A stretch of 64,000 nucleotides of DNA from Persicitalea jodogahamensis (GCF_014651615.1 NZ_BMXF01000001.1:1521731-1585730); one strand, 5' to 3'. Positions 10,401 to 18,933 are shown, counted from the first letter of the stretch. Translations and numbers: made by a program. Notes: generated from the sequence alone by a model not told the origin.

Positions 10401-10667
10401 GTGGAGCCAATCATTTATAACGCTGGTTTCTGGAAATTGCGCCAGGTCACGCTGGGTTACGATTTCTCGAAGTACCTCCCTGCCAAATCGCCACTCAAAG
10501 GCTTGCGCCTAAGCTTCGTGGCCAACAACGTGCTGATGCTCAAAAAATGGGTGCCTAACATCGATCCTGAGTCATTCGGCTACGGTTCAGACAACATCGT
10601 GGGCCTGGAATCAACGGGACTACCCACGACCCGGAGCATGGGCTTTAACCTGAATGTTAAGTTTTAA
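7491..10667 (+). CDS. SusC/RagA-family TonB-dependent receptor
   Basis: Complete outer-membrane receptor of 1,058 residues that passes ligands held by its SusD partner into the periplasm, powered by TonB. The signal peptide ends near GVAQ. A carboxypeptidase-D-like domain (about residues 28-110, GTVTAAKDNQALPGVSVLVKG) is followed by NEVVVTALGIKKESKKLGYS, by the plug (about 120-260, with IRIRGQSSF and VLKGATAAALYGSRAKDG) and by a 22-strand-type barrel that ends in an aromatic-terminated strand (GFNLNVKF). The VTALGIK variant linker is typical of a large SusC subgroup. It is followed 130 bp later by susD. A weak promoter may lie at TTTG 7425-7428 with TATTTATTG at 7447-7455. Confidence 0.96.
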   Translation: MKRKFPLKNLLTLGLALMLSFTGVAQVSRVSGTVTAAKDNQALPGVSVLVKGTNTGTTTDADGKFSVNAVQDATLVFSFIGYGTKEVPLNNRSMVDVTLDESSTALNEVVVTALGIKKESKKLGYSTTTVGSEAITVNRTPNFINTLQGKIAGVNITSLGTGPGGTSKIRIRGQSSFSGQNSPLIVVNGVPIDNTNFGTNPGNQASDGAIAVRGGGNTSDGGDGLSSINPDDIESMTVLKGATAAALYGSRAKDGVIMVTTKTRGDGRGIGVSYNSNFTVDTPLDFTDYQYEYGQGETGIRPTTPNPTSGQWSFGEKIVPGMTQVLFDGVTVPYEAQRNVIRKFYRNGTNFNNTLSLSSGGDKGGFNLSLANMDNKGIMPNNTFNRKTVNLGFAYDLSKHLSVTGNINYSNEYNKNPPVVAEQDNSAPTSLMNMANTMPLDLLDEKKYNADGDEFVYSRFRNRTNPYWVLAEQMQNIRRDRIFGNIAVRYKFTDWLYAQVRVGQDYWSRDQDYTNQPTGKASLGPAPEGFVNGIYTQEARRFREINKDFLIGANRKFGVFGVDLTLGGNQMSRRADLNSVQVTDFVVRDLYTVQNGRVKDPLYSLSERAVNSLYGAAEFSYKDFLYINVTARNDWFSTLAPANRSILYPSISGSFVFSQALADILNWLSFGKVRVAYAEVGSDTDVSPYSNNLFYGINANLFPNVAGAAQPVGNITSSTVPNANLKPMRTSESEVGLELKMFNNRVGVDFAMYRKITEDQIVAAQISNASGFSTTLINSGRSRNQGLELLLNFGIVRSNDFSWDFTFNGSYNETKVLSLLTDTPGERITVGTHVFNGELRQVVGEPMASLYGFGYLRNDQGQIVYSGNGVAKRTPSLISFGSAIPKWVGGFTNTLNYKGINLSFLIDFKLGHNMMSGTNFNATRHGLHKQTLPGRDQGGIVGEGVNEQGEPNTVKAPVQQYWEVVRSLALVEPIIYNAGFWKLRQVTLGYDFSKYLPAKSPLKGLRLSFVANNVLMLKKWVPNIDPESFGYGSDNIVGLESTGLPTTRSMGFNLNVKF

Positions 10668-10676
10668 AATCAATTT

Positions 10677-10791
10677 GGAATTAGTGAATATCGGAATTAG
10701 TGAATAATAAATTTCATAGTGTGGACGATCATCTTGATTGAAAGCCTACTCAACTAATTCCGACATTTCAACATTCCATAATTCACTAATT
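10677..10791 (+). repeat. direct and inverted repeats in the susC-susD spacer
   Basis: A 14-bp sequence GGAATTAGTGAATA occurs twice in tandem (10677-10690 and 10693-10706). Inverted parts of it recur at 10752-10760 (ACTAATTCC) and at 10781-10790 (ATTCACTAAT), just before the susD start. The spacer transcript can fold into alternative hairpins, which could adjust susD expression relative to susC. Confidence 0.7.
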
Positions 10792-10797
10792 GAAATT

Positions 10798-12315
10798 ATG
10801 AAAAAGCTACTAATATTATCCGGCATTACGCTATGCCTGTTTACGACGTCCTGTGATCAGGGCTTCGATGAGCTGAACACCAACCCGACGGCGGCCACGA
10901 CAGTCAACCCGGCTTTCCTGCTAAACAACGCGGTGATCAATTCTTCACATGTCAACACGACTTTGCAGTACGACATGAGTATCGTGCAGCAGACGGTCAC
11001 GCCCAACTCCGGTGTGTTGGCAGGCGCAAATTTCAACCAGGACAACCGGGATTACACCCAGCAGAACTGGTTGCGGTACTTCCCTGAGGTGATCCGCTAC
11101 ACCAAGACGGCCATCGACCTGGCTTCAAAAGACCCCGCCCGGAGCAATCTGGTGAATATGGCCCGTATCTGGCAGGCTCATGGTTTTATGGTACTTACCG
11201 ATACTTACGGTGATATCCCTTACTCCGAAGCGGGAGTAGGTTTTATCGATGGAAACACCAAGCCTAAATACGACGCGCAAGAGGCTATTTACAAGGACAT
11301 CATCAAGGAACTCACTGCTGCCTCCGCCGCTCTGGATGCCTCTAAGCCGAAGGAGAATGCCGATATTCTTTATCAGGGGGATATTGCCAAATGGAAAAAG
11401 CTGGGGTACTCCCTGCTGTTACGCGCCGGAATGCGGCTGACCGAAGTGGACCTGACCCTTGCTCAGGCGACAGTGAAGGCGGCCTTTGCGGGCGGCGTGA
11501 TTGAGGATAACGCCAACAACGCCGTGATCCGGCACAATGCCAACTACCAGAATAGCTTGGGTAGTATCCTGAACGGTACCGAGGCCAACAACTACTATCT
11601 GGCTGCCCCCTTCGTGAATTACCTGAAAAGCAACGACGACCCCCGCCTGGGGTCCATCGCGGTTCGTTACGTCAATGCCGCCTCCGGGCCGCAGCAAATT
11701 CCGGCCAATGCGGTCATCGATCCGAAAGTGCAAATAGGAATGCCTTTTGGCTTCGATAATGGTGGCATTGTGGCCCAGGCTATTAAGGAGGGGCTAACCA
11801 GTTTTTACGCGTACAGCCAAATCGACAAAACACGGCTGGCCAAGCAACAGGCGCCCATGTTCCTGGTTACTGCCGGGATGAATAAACTGTACCTGGCCGA
11901 GGCCGCACAGCGCGGCTGGATCACGGGTTCCGCCGCTGATTATTTCAGCGCGGGTATCCGGGCGCACATGGAGCAAATGGCACTTTACGACGAGCGTTCG
12001 GCCATTCCCAAGGCTGCCATCGATGCCTATATCGCGACTCATCCCCTTGTGGCTGCTACGGCTTTGGAACAAATTAACACGCAGTATTGGGTAGCTTCAT
12101 TTATGAACGGACCGGAGTCTTTTGCCAACTGGCGGCGTAGCAGCTTCCCAAAACTGACGCCAAACCCATTTCCCGGTAAGTCGATCAAGGGCAATTTTAT
12201 CAACCGCCTGACGTACCCTAACTCGGAAATCTCAGTAAACAGCGAGAATGTACAGGCCGCCATTAGCCGCATGGGAGCCGATGACCTCGACACCAAGGTA
12301 TGGTGGGATAAATAA
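10798..12315 (+). CDS. SusD/RagB-family outer-membrane lipoprotein
   Basis: Surface lipoprotein of 505 residues that caps the SusC barrel and captures ligand. The start at 10798 is chosen over the upstream ATG at 10738 because it gives a lipoprotein signal ending FTTSC with Cys19. The sequence then runs DQGFDELNTNPTAAT, characteristic of the SusD-like-2 (PF12771 type) group, and has TPR-like helical repeats such as WQAHGFMVLTDTYGDIPYSEA, a signature of the family. The C-terminus has the usual ANWRRSSFPKL and RLTYP strings. It forms one transcriptional unit with the preceding susC. No glycoside hydrolase gene follows, so a polysaccharide target is not indicated locally. Confidence 0.95.
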   Translation: MKKLLILSGITLCLFTTSCDQGFDELNTNPTAATTVNPAFLLNNAVINSSHVNTTLQYDMSIVQQTVTPNSGVLAGANFNQDNRDYTQQNWLRYFPEVIRYTKTAIDLASKDPARSNLVNMARIWQAHGFMVLTDTYGDIPYSEAGVGFIDGNTKPKYDAQEAIYKDIIKELTAASAALDASKPKENADILYQGDIAKWKKLGYSLLLRAGMRLTEVDLTLAQATVKAAFAGGVIEDNANNAVIRHNANYQNSLGSILNGTEANNYYLAAPFVNYLKSNDDPRLGSIAVRYVNAASGPQQIPANAVIDPKVQIGMPFGFDNGGIVAQAIKEGLTSFYAYSQIDKTRLAKQQAPMFLVTAGMNKLYLAEAAQRGWITGSAADYFSAGIRAHMEQMALYDERSAIPKAAIDAYIATHPLVAATALEQINTQYWVASFMNGPESFANWRRSSFPKLTPNPFPGKSIKGNFINRLTYPNSEISVNSENVQAAISRMGADDLDTKVWWDK

Positions 12316-12336
12316 TTAGGTTTGAATGAGAGATTG

Positions 12337-12384
12337 AGAGAATGAGTGAATAAATTTGGCGCAAGCAATGTTCGCTCATTCTCT
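12337..12384 (+). repeat. 10-bp inverted repeat between susD and the PolX gene
   Basis: AGAGAATGAG at 12337-12346 pairs with CTCATTCTCT at 12375-12384 across a 28-nt loop. It lies after the susD stop and before the GTG start at 12407. There is no T-run, so it is not a classical terminator. Its wording (AGTGAATAA, TCACTAATTCTC) resembles the repeats in the susC-susD spacer. Confidence 0.5.
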
Positions 12385-12406
12385 TAATCACTAATTCTCA
12401 ATTTAA

Positions 12407-14125
12407 GTGACGAATCCTGAAATAATTGAAGCTCTCGAGCTGACTACCCGCCTGCTGGAACTACACGGAGCCGACACCTTCAAAATAAGAGCCTACGGCG
12501 CGGCGGCTTTCAATCTGGATAAATTGACCAACCAACAGATCGCCGGACTCTCGTTCGGCGATCTTGTTAAAATTCAAGGTGTTGGGAAAGGCGTGGCCGG
12601 AAAGATCATTGAGCTCATCGAAAAGGGTAGTTTCCAGGAACTCGACGAACTTCTGGAAAGTACACCGCCGGGGGTACTTGAGATGTTCAAAATCAAGGGC
12701 ATCGGCCCCAAAAAAATAGGGGTACTTTGGCGCGACCTGGGCGTCGAGACCATTGCCGAACTGGAAGCTGCCTGCGAGAACGGTAGTGTGGCGAAACTTA
12801 AAGGTTTTGGTGAAGGTACCCAGCAGAAAATTCTGGATTCGATGGCCTTTCTGCGCAGCCAAAAAGGGAAGCTGCGAATGAATCAGGCCGAAACGCTCTC
12901 GCAGCTGGTTCTAGATGTTCTGGAGCAAAACTTCGACCGCGTGGAGGTGGCGGGCGAAGTGCGCCGCAAGACCGAAGCCGTCGAAACGCTCCGCTTTCTG
13001 ATTCCTGCCGACTCGCCCGTGGCTGTACAGGAGGTACTTTCCAAAATTGAAGTTCTGCATCAGGATATTAAAAATTCCACGCCTTTTGTGTGGCGGGGTA
13101 AGGCGTTTGATCAGGATATTCTGGTGGAAATTGTCTCAGTTACTACCGCTAAAATTGAGAACGAACTTTTCATACGCAGTAGCGCGGAAGGCCATCTGGC
13201 TCATCCATCTGCCGAGGGCCGCTCGTTGTTACAAATCGCCCGGGCCGAAGCGGTAGCATCGGAAGAAGAAATTTACGAAAAAGCCGGACTACCCTTTATC
13301 GTTCCCGAAATGCGCGAGGGCTACGGCGAGTTTTTCTGGGCTGAAAAGCATACGCCTGCCGACCTCGTGACCTGGGATGACCTCAAAGGTATCCTGCACA
13401 ACCACAGTACTTATTCCGACGGAAACAACAGCCTCGAAGAAATGGCGACTTTCTGCCGCGATCTGGGCTTCGAGTACCTGGGTATTGCCGACCACTCCCA
13501 AACCGCCGCTTACGCCAACGGCCTCCGTCCTGACAAAGTACGGCAGCAACACGCCGAAATCGACCAACTCAACGCCCGCTTCGCCGCCGAAAACCCTGCA
13601 AAACCTTTCAAAATCCTGAAAGGCATCGAATCCGACATTCTCGGTGATGGGATGCTGGACTACGCCGACGACGTATTAGGTACTTTCGACTACGTGGTGG
13701 CCTCTGTCCATAGCAATCTGACGATGTCACTGGAAAAAGCGACGGAGCGTTTGCTGACCGCCATCGCCAATCCCTATACGACCATTCTTGGCCACCCGAC
13801 GGGACGGTTACTTCTTTCGCGAGACGGTTACCCGATCGACTACCGGGCCATCATCGATGCCTGCGCCGAGCACAACGTCATTATGGAAATAAACGCCAGT
13901 CCCTGGCGACTCGACTTGGATTGGCGGTGGATTGGCTACTGTCTGGAAAAAGGCGTCAAACTGAGTATCAACCCCGATGCCCACAGCACGCAAGGGTACT
14001 TTGACATGCACTATGGCGTAGCGATGGGCCGCAAAGGTGGACTGACCAAGGATATGACTTTCAATGCGTTGTCGTTGGGAGAAATGGAAGAGTACCTGAT
14101 TAGCAAAAGAAAAAGTTTTAATTAA
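12407..14125 (+). CDS. polX: PolX-like protein: helix-hairpin-helix, degenerate polymerase palm, intact PHP domain
   Basis: Family X DNA polymerase/PHP phosphoesterase fusion, 572 residues, starting at GTG 12407. Residues 1-160 hold the 8-kDa-like region and helix-hairpin-helix motifs (IQGVGKGVAGKI, IKGIGPKKIGVLWRDL). The palm begins near residue 182 as AGEVRRKTEAVETLRFLI, where active members have GS..RR...T..D.D; both catalytic aspartates are replaced. The PHP domain (from about residue 328) keeps its metal-site motifs: LHNHSTYSDG, GIESDI, ASVHS, GHPTGRL and NPDAHST. The protein is therefore probably a 3'-5' exonuclease or phosphoesterase for base-excision repair that no longer polymerises. 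That is inferred from residues, not tested. It is separated from susD by 91 bp. Confidence 0.9.
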   Translation: MTNPEIIEALELTTRLLELHGADTFKIRAYGAAAFNLDKLTNQQIAGLSFGDLVKIQGVGKGVAGKIIELIEKGSFQELDELLESTPPGVLEMFKIKGIGPKKIGVLWRDLGVETIAELEAACENGSVAKLKGFGEGTQQKILDSMAFLRSQKGKLRMNQAETLSQLVLDVLEQNFDRVEVAGEVRRKTEAVETLRFLIPADSPVAVQEVLSKIEVLHQDIKNSTPFVWRGKAFDQDILVEIVSVTTAKIENELFIRSSAEGHLAHPSAEGRSLLQIARAEAVASEEEIYEKAGLPFIVPEMREGYGEFFWAEKHTPADLVTWDDLKGILHNHSTYSDGNNSLEEMATFCRDLGFEYLGIADHSQTAAYANGLRPDKVRQQHAEIDQLNARFAAENPAKPFKILKGIESDILGDGMLDYADDVLGTFDYVVASVHSNLTMSLEKATERLLTAIANPYTTILGHPTGRLLLSRDGYPIDYRAIIDACAEHNVIMEINASPWRLDLDWRWIGYCLEKGVKLSINPDAHSTQGYFDMHYGVAMGRKGGLTKDMTFNALSLGEMEEYLISKRKSFN

Positions 14126-14136
14126 TCAGAATTCAT

Positions 14137-14994
14137 TCATTTTTTAGAAAAACTCTCCTCCGAAAACTTCGCGCCCACCGGCGGGCGGTACTTTTGGAAT
14201 GGTATCTTCAATAGATTCTTGATGCGACCATTTTCATGCGGCGCCATATGTGTATCGATGCCATACACCAGCTTGTCGCCGTCTTCCCGCGCAAAAGTCC
14301 CAAACAGTCGATCCCAGACCGAGAAAATATTGCCGTAATTCGTGTCCGTGTAGGGTTGCACGTAATGGTGGTGAACGTGGTGCATGTTGGGCGTCACGAT
14401 GATCCAGCTAAGTACTTTGTCGACCGAGTCGGGTAGATTGATATTGGCGTGATTGAATTGGGATAAAGCCACCGATAGCGCCTGGTACAGAAACACCAAC
14501 CACATGGGTGCGCCCGTAAGTACCACGGCGGCAGTCGTGAACACGAAGCGGAACACGCTTTCGCCGGGATGGTGGCGGTTGGCAGTAGTTGTGTCCACAT
14601 GGGTGTCGGTGTGGTGAATAAGGTGAAAGCGCCACATCCACTTTACTTTGTGCTCGGTCCAATGCACGAAGTACGCGCCGATGAGGTCAAGGAGCAGCAT
14701 TCCCACCAAAGCGTAAGCCCAGAGCGGCATTTCGGGCAGCCATTGCAGCAGCCCGAAGTCGTGGGCAATGGCCCAGTCACTGGATTTGACCAATACGAAG
14801 GCCATCGCGAAGTTGATGATGATGGTCGTGATGGTGAAGAAAATATTGATCCCGGCGTGTTTCCATTTGTTGTACTTAAACCGAAAAAGCGGCAAAGCTC
14901 CCTCAATAAGCCAGAACAAAGTGATGCCCCCCACCAGAATCGCGCTGCGGTGAGTGGATGGAATGGTAGCGAAGTAATCAGCTAGTTGTTGCAT
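14137..14994 (-). CDS. sterol desaturase / fatty acid hydroxylase family protein
   Basis: Integral-membrane di-iron oxygenase of 285 residues. The start at 14994 (MQQLADYF) is used because the longer frame would overlap the divergent ABC gene. About four membrane helices alternate with the eight-histidine signature: HWTEH, HLIHHTDTHVD, then NMHHVHHHY. The C-terminal YGNIFSVWDRLFGTF is a family hallmark. These enzymes hydroxylate or desaturate lipids or carotenoids, with O2 and reducing equivalents; the substrate here cannot be told. It converges with the PolX gene (11 bp gap). Confidence 0.92.
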   Translation of the reverse strand: MQQLADYFATIPSTHRSAILVGGITLFWLIEGALPLFRFKYNKWKHAGINIFFTITTIIINFAMAFVLVKSSDWAIAHDFGLLQWLPEMPLWAYALVGMLLLDLIGAYFVHWTEHKVKWMWRFHLIHHTDTHVDTTTANRHHPGESVFRFVFTTAAVVLTGAPMWLVFLYQALSVALSQFNHANINLPDSVDKVLSWIIVTPNMHHVHHHYVQPYTDTNYGNIFSVWDRLFGTFAREDGDKLVYGIDTHMAPHENGRIKNLLKIPFQKYRPPVGAKFSEESFSKK

Positions 14995-15100
14995 ATGGAA
15001 GAATACATTTTTGGTCGCTCCGGGCTGTTCAGACGTTCGCTTAAAATATCTGTGATTTGAACAAAAATAATATTTTATAAAACGTTTTCTATCCTGAAAT

Positions 15101-15730
15101 ATGAAATTGCAGGTCATGAATTTGCGGAAAAACTACGGCACCCATGAGGTACTTTCTATACCCGAGTGGAGCATCGGCGAGGGCATCTATTGGATTCAGG
15201 GCGAAAACGGGGCCGGGAAGTCTACTTTGTTCCGCACCTTGGCGGGGATGCTGCCCTTTGAAGGAAAGGTAGTTTTAGAACAGAAATTTGACCTGAAAAA
15301 AGATGCCGTTGCCTACCGGCTGCGGCTGAACCTCGGCGAGGCTGAGCCCTTGTACCCGTCGTTCCTGACGCCCGCCGACCTGCTGGGTTTCGTGGCTGAG
15401 GCCAAGAAAAATCCCATCGGACAAGTAGAAGAATTGGTAGAAGCCTTTGGCATCAACTACCTGGATCAGCCAATGGGTTCCTGTTCGAGTGGTATGGTTA
15501 AGAAGACTTCGCTGGCGTTGGCATTTCTCGGTGAGCCGAGCATCATCATTCTGGATGAGCCGCTGATCACCATCGATCTGGAAGCTCGCGGCAATTTATT
15601 TGCGCTTATCAAAAAGTACCATGCGCGGGGCGTGGCGTTCCTGCTGTCTTCCCATCAGCCATTTGCGGACGATGATCTGCCCGTTACCGGAGGGTTTGCG
15701 CTTCAAAACCGTACTTTGGTTGCCCTATAA
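15101..15730 (+). CDS. ABC transporter ATP-binding protein
   Basis: Cytoplasmic ATPase subunit of 209 residues. Walker A is GENGAGKST and Walker B is IIILDEP. The signature is SCSSGMVKK, a departure from LSGGQ that is common in small export-type systems. The H-loop is in LLSSHQP. It starts at ATG 15101, is divergent from the hydroxylase gene, and ends 2 bp before the next gene, which encodes the likely membrane partner. The cargo is unknown. Confidence 0.93.
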   Translation: MKLQVMNLRKNYGTHEVLSIPEWSIGEGIYWIQGENGAGKSTLFRTLAGMLPFEGKVVLEQKFDLKKDAVAYRLRLNLGEAEPLYPSFLTPADLLGFVAEAKKNPIGQVEELVEAFGINYLDQPMGSCSSGMVKKTSLALAFLGEPSIIILDEPLITIDLEARGNLFALIKKYHARGVAFLLSSHQPFADDDLPVTGGFALQNRTLVAL

Positions 15731-15732
15731 AT

Positions 15733-16797
15733 ATGAAAGTACTGCTCCTTTCTACCGTCCGCGAATTTTATCGTCAGCGGGCGGGATTCTTTCTGGTCGT
15801 GATTTTCATCCTATTCGGATTCCTGACCGGACGGGAACACTACGCCTTTGCCCACTTCTTCCTGACCGACGAATGGGGGATGAGTGCTCTGCTTGTCGCC
15901 TGGGTCGCCTATACATTGCTTTGCGCCCAGTTTCTAGCCCATCAGTTGACCCGCCCCGAGTACGTCATTTTACATAGTACTTTCCTATGGCCACCGTGGA
16001 AGCGGATGAGGCGGCTAATGGTTATGGCGCTGGGCTTCATCCTGCCCTTGATTTTTTACGGAATTTATGTTCTAACCATCGCCCGCCAGGAAAATATACT
16101 GAAACGAACCTGGCCCATTTTTCCTTACTGGTTGCTGCTAAGTCTGGTTCTGGTGGCGGTGGCCGAGTGGCGTTTACGGAATCCTGACATTGCCACCGCT
16201 ACCAAAATCGCTTTCCGACTGCCATTTCGTCGTCCGGCTAACTTCATCTTCTGGACGCTGGAATGGCTGCTGCGCGAGCGTGGCTTCACCCTGCTACTGA
16301 GCAAAGCAGGCGTGTTCTTGTTCATGATTGCCGCTCTAGTATACGATAGCACTGGAACCTACGACCTGCGGCTACCCGCCGTAGGTTTTACGTTGGCGTA
16401 TTTGCTCAATGCGGGACTTTCCTACGAACTATACCGCTGGGAGAACGAGATTTGGCTTTGGGGGAAATCGCTGCCATTTGGAAAAACAACCCGCTTCGGG
16501 CGAATTCTGATTTTACACGCAATTCTGCTGCTGCCCGAAGCATTTCTGGCGGTCAGCTACGGTACCCGCCTCGAATGGTACGAACTGGCGCAGCTTTATG
16601 CCCTTGGGGTAAGTACCTTGCTTCTTTACCATGCCCAACTTTATCGGCGCCAGCTGCTCTTGGAAGAAACCCTGCAAACCGTGGCGATCGGCTTCATTAT
16701 CCTTACCTTAGTCATACTATACAAAATACCCGTTGCGCTGCTGGCCCTGATTCTGCTGAGTGGAGCCTGGCTGGGCTGGCGACGCTGGTACGGATAA
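15733..16797 (+). CDS. multi-pass membrane protein, probable ABC permease partner
   Basis: 354 residues with about 9-10 hydrophobic segments (for example FFLVVIFILFGFLTG near residue 20 and ILTLVILYKIPVALLALILL near the C-terminus). No characterised domain is recognised. It starts 2 bp after the ATPase stop, which strongly suggests translational coupling and a joint transporter. It converges with a minus-strand gene with only 9 bp between stops and no clear terminator. Confidence 0.8.
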   Translation: MKVLLLSTVREFYRQRAGFFLVVIFILFGFLTGREHYAFAHFFLTDEWGMSALLVAWVAYTLLCAQFLAHQLTRPEYVILHSTFLWPPWKRMRRLMVMALGFILPLIFYGIYVLTIARQENILKRTWPIFPYWLLLSLVLVAVAEWRLRNPDIATATKIAFRLPFRRPANFIFWTLEWLLRERGFTLLLSKAGVFLFMIAALVYDSTGTYDLRLPAVGFTLAYLLNAGLSYELYRWENEIWLWGKSLPFGKTTRFGRILILHAILLLPEAFLAVSYGTRLEWYELAQLYALGVSTLLLYHAQLYRRQLLLEETLQTVAIGFIILTLVILYKIPVALLALILLSGAWLGWRRWYG

Positions 16798-16806
16798 CCA
16801 AAGTAT

Positions 16807-18153
16807 TCAATCTTTTTCCAGAGCTGAAAGTCTTTTTTCCAACGCTACGATGTACAGTGTCAACTCCTCGATTTTTTCCATTTGTTTGGAAACAATTTTG
16901 TTGAGTTCAGTGCCTTCGGTCGCCATCTGCTGCGCCGAAGGAATACCGGGAAGGCGTTTGTGAACGCGCACGAACCTTTCCAGTTCCGGCAAGGGAAGCA
17001 GAGAGTAATTTTTTTCAAAAACCCGGTCGGCCCAGTCGGCGGCAGTAGCGACCCGCAGCCGGGGGTGTGCAAGAAAGACTTCACCATTTTCATCGACACC
17101 GAGGATTTTCCCGTCGTTGTTTTTTTGGGCAAACTGAGAAAGCACCAAAGCCGATGCACCCGATGGGCTGTCTCCAATAACTACCCGGGTAGTGCCGCCT
17201 CCCAGCACCAGCGTATTTTCGGCTCCCTCCGCTATGGTGGAACCTATGCCGAGGGCCATGTTTTCGTGTTCGTCCCAGTGCAGGAAAGGCTGGCCGCGCA
17301 GCCGCAGGGAATTGTCGAAGGCCAAAAAATTGACATTGCCCCGAATCGTAAAGCGTTCGTTGGGGTAAGCCGTACCGATGCCCACTTTTACATTACTGGT
17401 GTCGCCCAGTACCAGGCCATCGCTGACACCCACTTGGGCCAGGTACCCGATGGCTGTAGTGCGTTGCAGCGTAGTGCTGTTCGCGCCGGTGCTGTTGGCC
17501 AGGTAGCCAAGGAAAGTGTTTCTCGCGCCATTAGTGTTGTTGCCGCCTGCTCCATTGCCCACAAATGTATTACGATTTCCTTGCAGGTTATTGTAGCCGG
17601 TCTGGTGTCCCACGAATACGTTGTAGCTGGCATTGGTGTTGTTTCCGGCTTCGAATCCCAGGTAAGCATTGGCGATTCCATTCGTATTCTTGATACCAGC
17701 CCGGGCGCCGATGAAGGAATTTTCGTAGCCCGTGGTGTTTGCTCTTCCGGAATTATCGCCGAAGAACGAATTATAGTCCCCAGTGGTGCTATAGAAACCG
17801 GCCTCACCCCCAAAATACGAATTATGGTTTCCGCTTTTGTTGGTTCCGCCGGCAGATCTACCCACAAAAGTGTTTTGGTCGCCCGTTGAATTGGCATACC
17901 CGGCATAGCCTCCCACAAATGTATTGTCGCTGCCCGAAGTGGTTTGCTGCGCCGTGCGGCTCCCGATCGCTACATTGTAATCGCCTGAAATAGTGGCATA
18001 TCCGTTTTGCGGACCTATCAGGGTATTTTCATTTCCTTCGAGCGTGGTGGCTGGATTTATTATTTTAAGATTAAACTGTGATTGTGCTGCGGTCGGAAAC
18101 ACAGAAAATGTCGTGCAAGCCATAAGTAGGACGGTTTTATAAAAGCGATTCAT
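16807..18153 (-). CDS. secreted NTFVG-repeat protein with C-terminal coiled coil
   Basis: 448-residue exported protein. After a signal peptide (ends TAAQS) about ten repeats of roughly 21 residues follow between residues 40 and 245, of the form NTFVG..AG..N..G, for example DNTFVGGYAGYANSTG. Such repeats form a beta-helix or trimeric stalk as in autotransporter head domains. The C-terminal part contains the Bacteroidota motif of a W.D.VF block, then RLPGIPSAQQM, then a short coiled coil (KQMEKIEELTLYIVALEKRL). It is probably a surface or fibre-like protein; partner and function are unknown. No type IX sorting domain is evident. TATCTTTG at 18188 lies on the other strand and serves nuoB instead. 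Confidence 0.8.
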   Translation of the reverse strand: MNRFYKTVLLMACTTFSVFPTAAQSQFNLKIINPATTLEGNENTLIGPQNGYATISGDYNVAIGSRTAQQTTSGSDNTFVGGYAGYANSTGDQNTFVGRSAGGTNKSGNHNSYFGGEAGFYSTTGDYNSFFGDNSGRANTTGYENSFIGARAGIKNTNGIANAYLGFEAGNNTNASYNVFVGHQTGYNNLQGNRNTFVGNGAGGNNTNGARNTFLGYLANSTGANSTTLQRTTAIGYLAQVGVSDGLVLGDTSNVKVGIGTAYPNERFTIRGNVNFLAFDNSLRLRGQPFLHWDEHENMALGIGSTIAEGAENTLVLGGGTTRVVIGDSPSGASALVLSQFAQKNNDGKILGVDENGEVFLAHPRLRVATAADWADRVFEKNYSLLPLPELERFVRVHKRLPGIPSAQQMATEGTELNKIVSKQMEKIEELTLYIVALEKRLSALEKD

Positions 18154-18339
18154 GGTAGTATGTCCGTTTAGGTTAGAAATGAATGGGTATCTTTGCGAGG
18201 TATTGTGCGGCTGAACCTACGAAGAAAAAAGCCTAAATTGCTAATTTTCAACCCCTTTTTATTGTACGGCACCCTTTGCGCCCGCTTACTCTACACCTAT
18301 TTTTATCTGACACTCCGTTTTCACTAATTCACCATTACA

Positions 18340-18876
18340 ATGACTCCCCAAAAAACCGGCGACGGTGGCATCATCCTTACCAGCGCCGAAGATTTGCTGA
18401 ACTGGGCGCGGCTCTCATCGCTGTGGCCGATGGGCTTCGGCCTCGCCTGCTGTGCGATCGAGATGATGGCGACTTTCGCCTCACATTATGATTTGGAACG
18501 GTTCGGTATATTTCCCCGGCCCTCCCCCCGGCAGTCCGACGTCATGATCGTGGCCGGTACTGTTACCTTCAAAATGGCCGACCGCGTCCGGCGGCTTTAC
18601 GAGCAGATGCCCGAGCCGCGCTACGTGATTTCGATGGGAAGCTGTTCGAACTGCGGCGGACCTTACTGGGAACACGGTTACCATGTGGTAAAAGGCGTGG
18701 ACCGCATTATCCCGGTAGATGTGTACGTGCCGGGTTGCCCGCCACGCCCCGAGGCGTTGATTGGGGGCTTTATGAAATTACAGGAAAAGATTCGCGGCGA
18801 GCATCCCCTGAGTCAGAATAAGCCTGCACCCACTTTGTTACTGCAAATGGAGGCTGAGGAAGAAGCCAAAGTATGA
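18340..18876 (+). CDS. nuoB: NADH-quinone oxidoreductase subunit B (NuoB)
   Basis: Complex I subunit of 178 residues that carries the terminal [4Fe-4S] cluster N2. The cluster cysteines are visible: Cys37-Cys38 in [10 protein letters not shown], Cys102 in GSCSNCGG and Cys133 in [11 protein letters not shown]. The [23 protein letters not shown] run is family-defining. The gene is not preceded by nuoA nor followed directly by nuoC: nuoC lies 1.5 kb downstream, behind four other features. The 5' leader contains TATCTTTG at 18188-18195, a good -7 box, so a leader of about 140 nt is likely. Confidence 0.97.
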   Translation: MTPQKTGDGGIILTSAEDLLNWARLSSLWPMGFGLACCAIEMMATFASHYDLERFGIFPRPSPRQSDVMIVAGTVTFKMADRVRRLYEQMPEPRYVISMGSCSNCGGPYWEHGYHVVKGVDRIIPVDVYVPGCPPRPEALIGGFMKLQEKIRGEHPLSQNKPAPTLLLQMEAEEEAKV

Positions 18877-18933
18877 TTTAAGTTCTCTTAAAAACTGATC
18901 TCTTTCATTTATTTAGAATAATTTCAAATAGGC

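Noticed and set aside
14995-15117. N-terminal extension of the fatty acid hydroxylase
   Set aside because: It would overlap the divergent ABC gene and its promoter; Met 14994 gives the normal membrane topology.
16882-17889. 335-codon plus-strand frame within the repeat protein
   Set aside because: It is antisense to the NTFVG repeats, and its own repetitive look comes from them.
17400-18000. regularly spaced repeats that could suggest a CRISPR array
   Set aside because: The units are imperfect, about 63-66 bp with no constant repeat/spacer division, and translate into the protein repeats. No cas genes are near.
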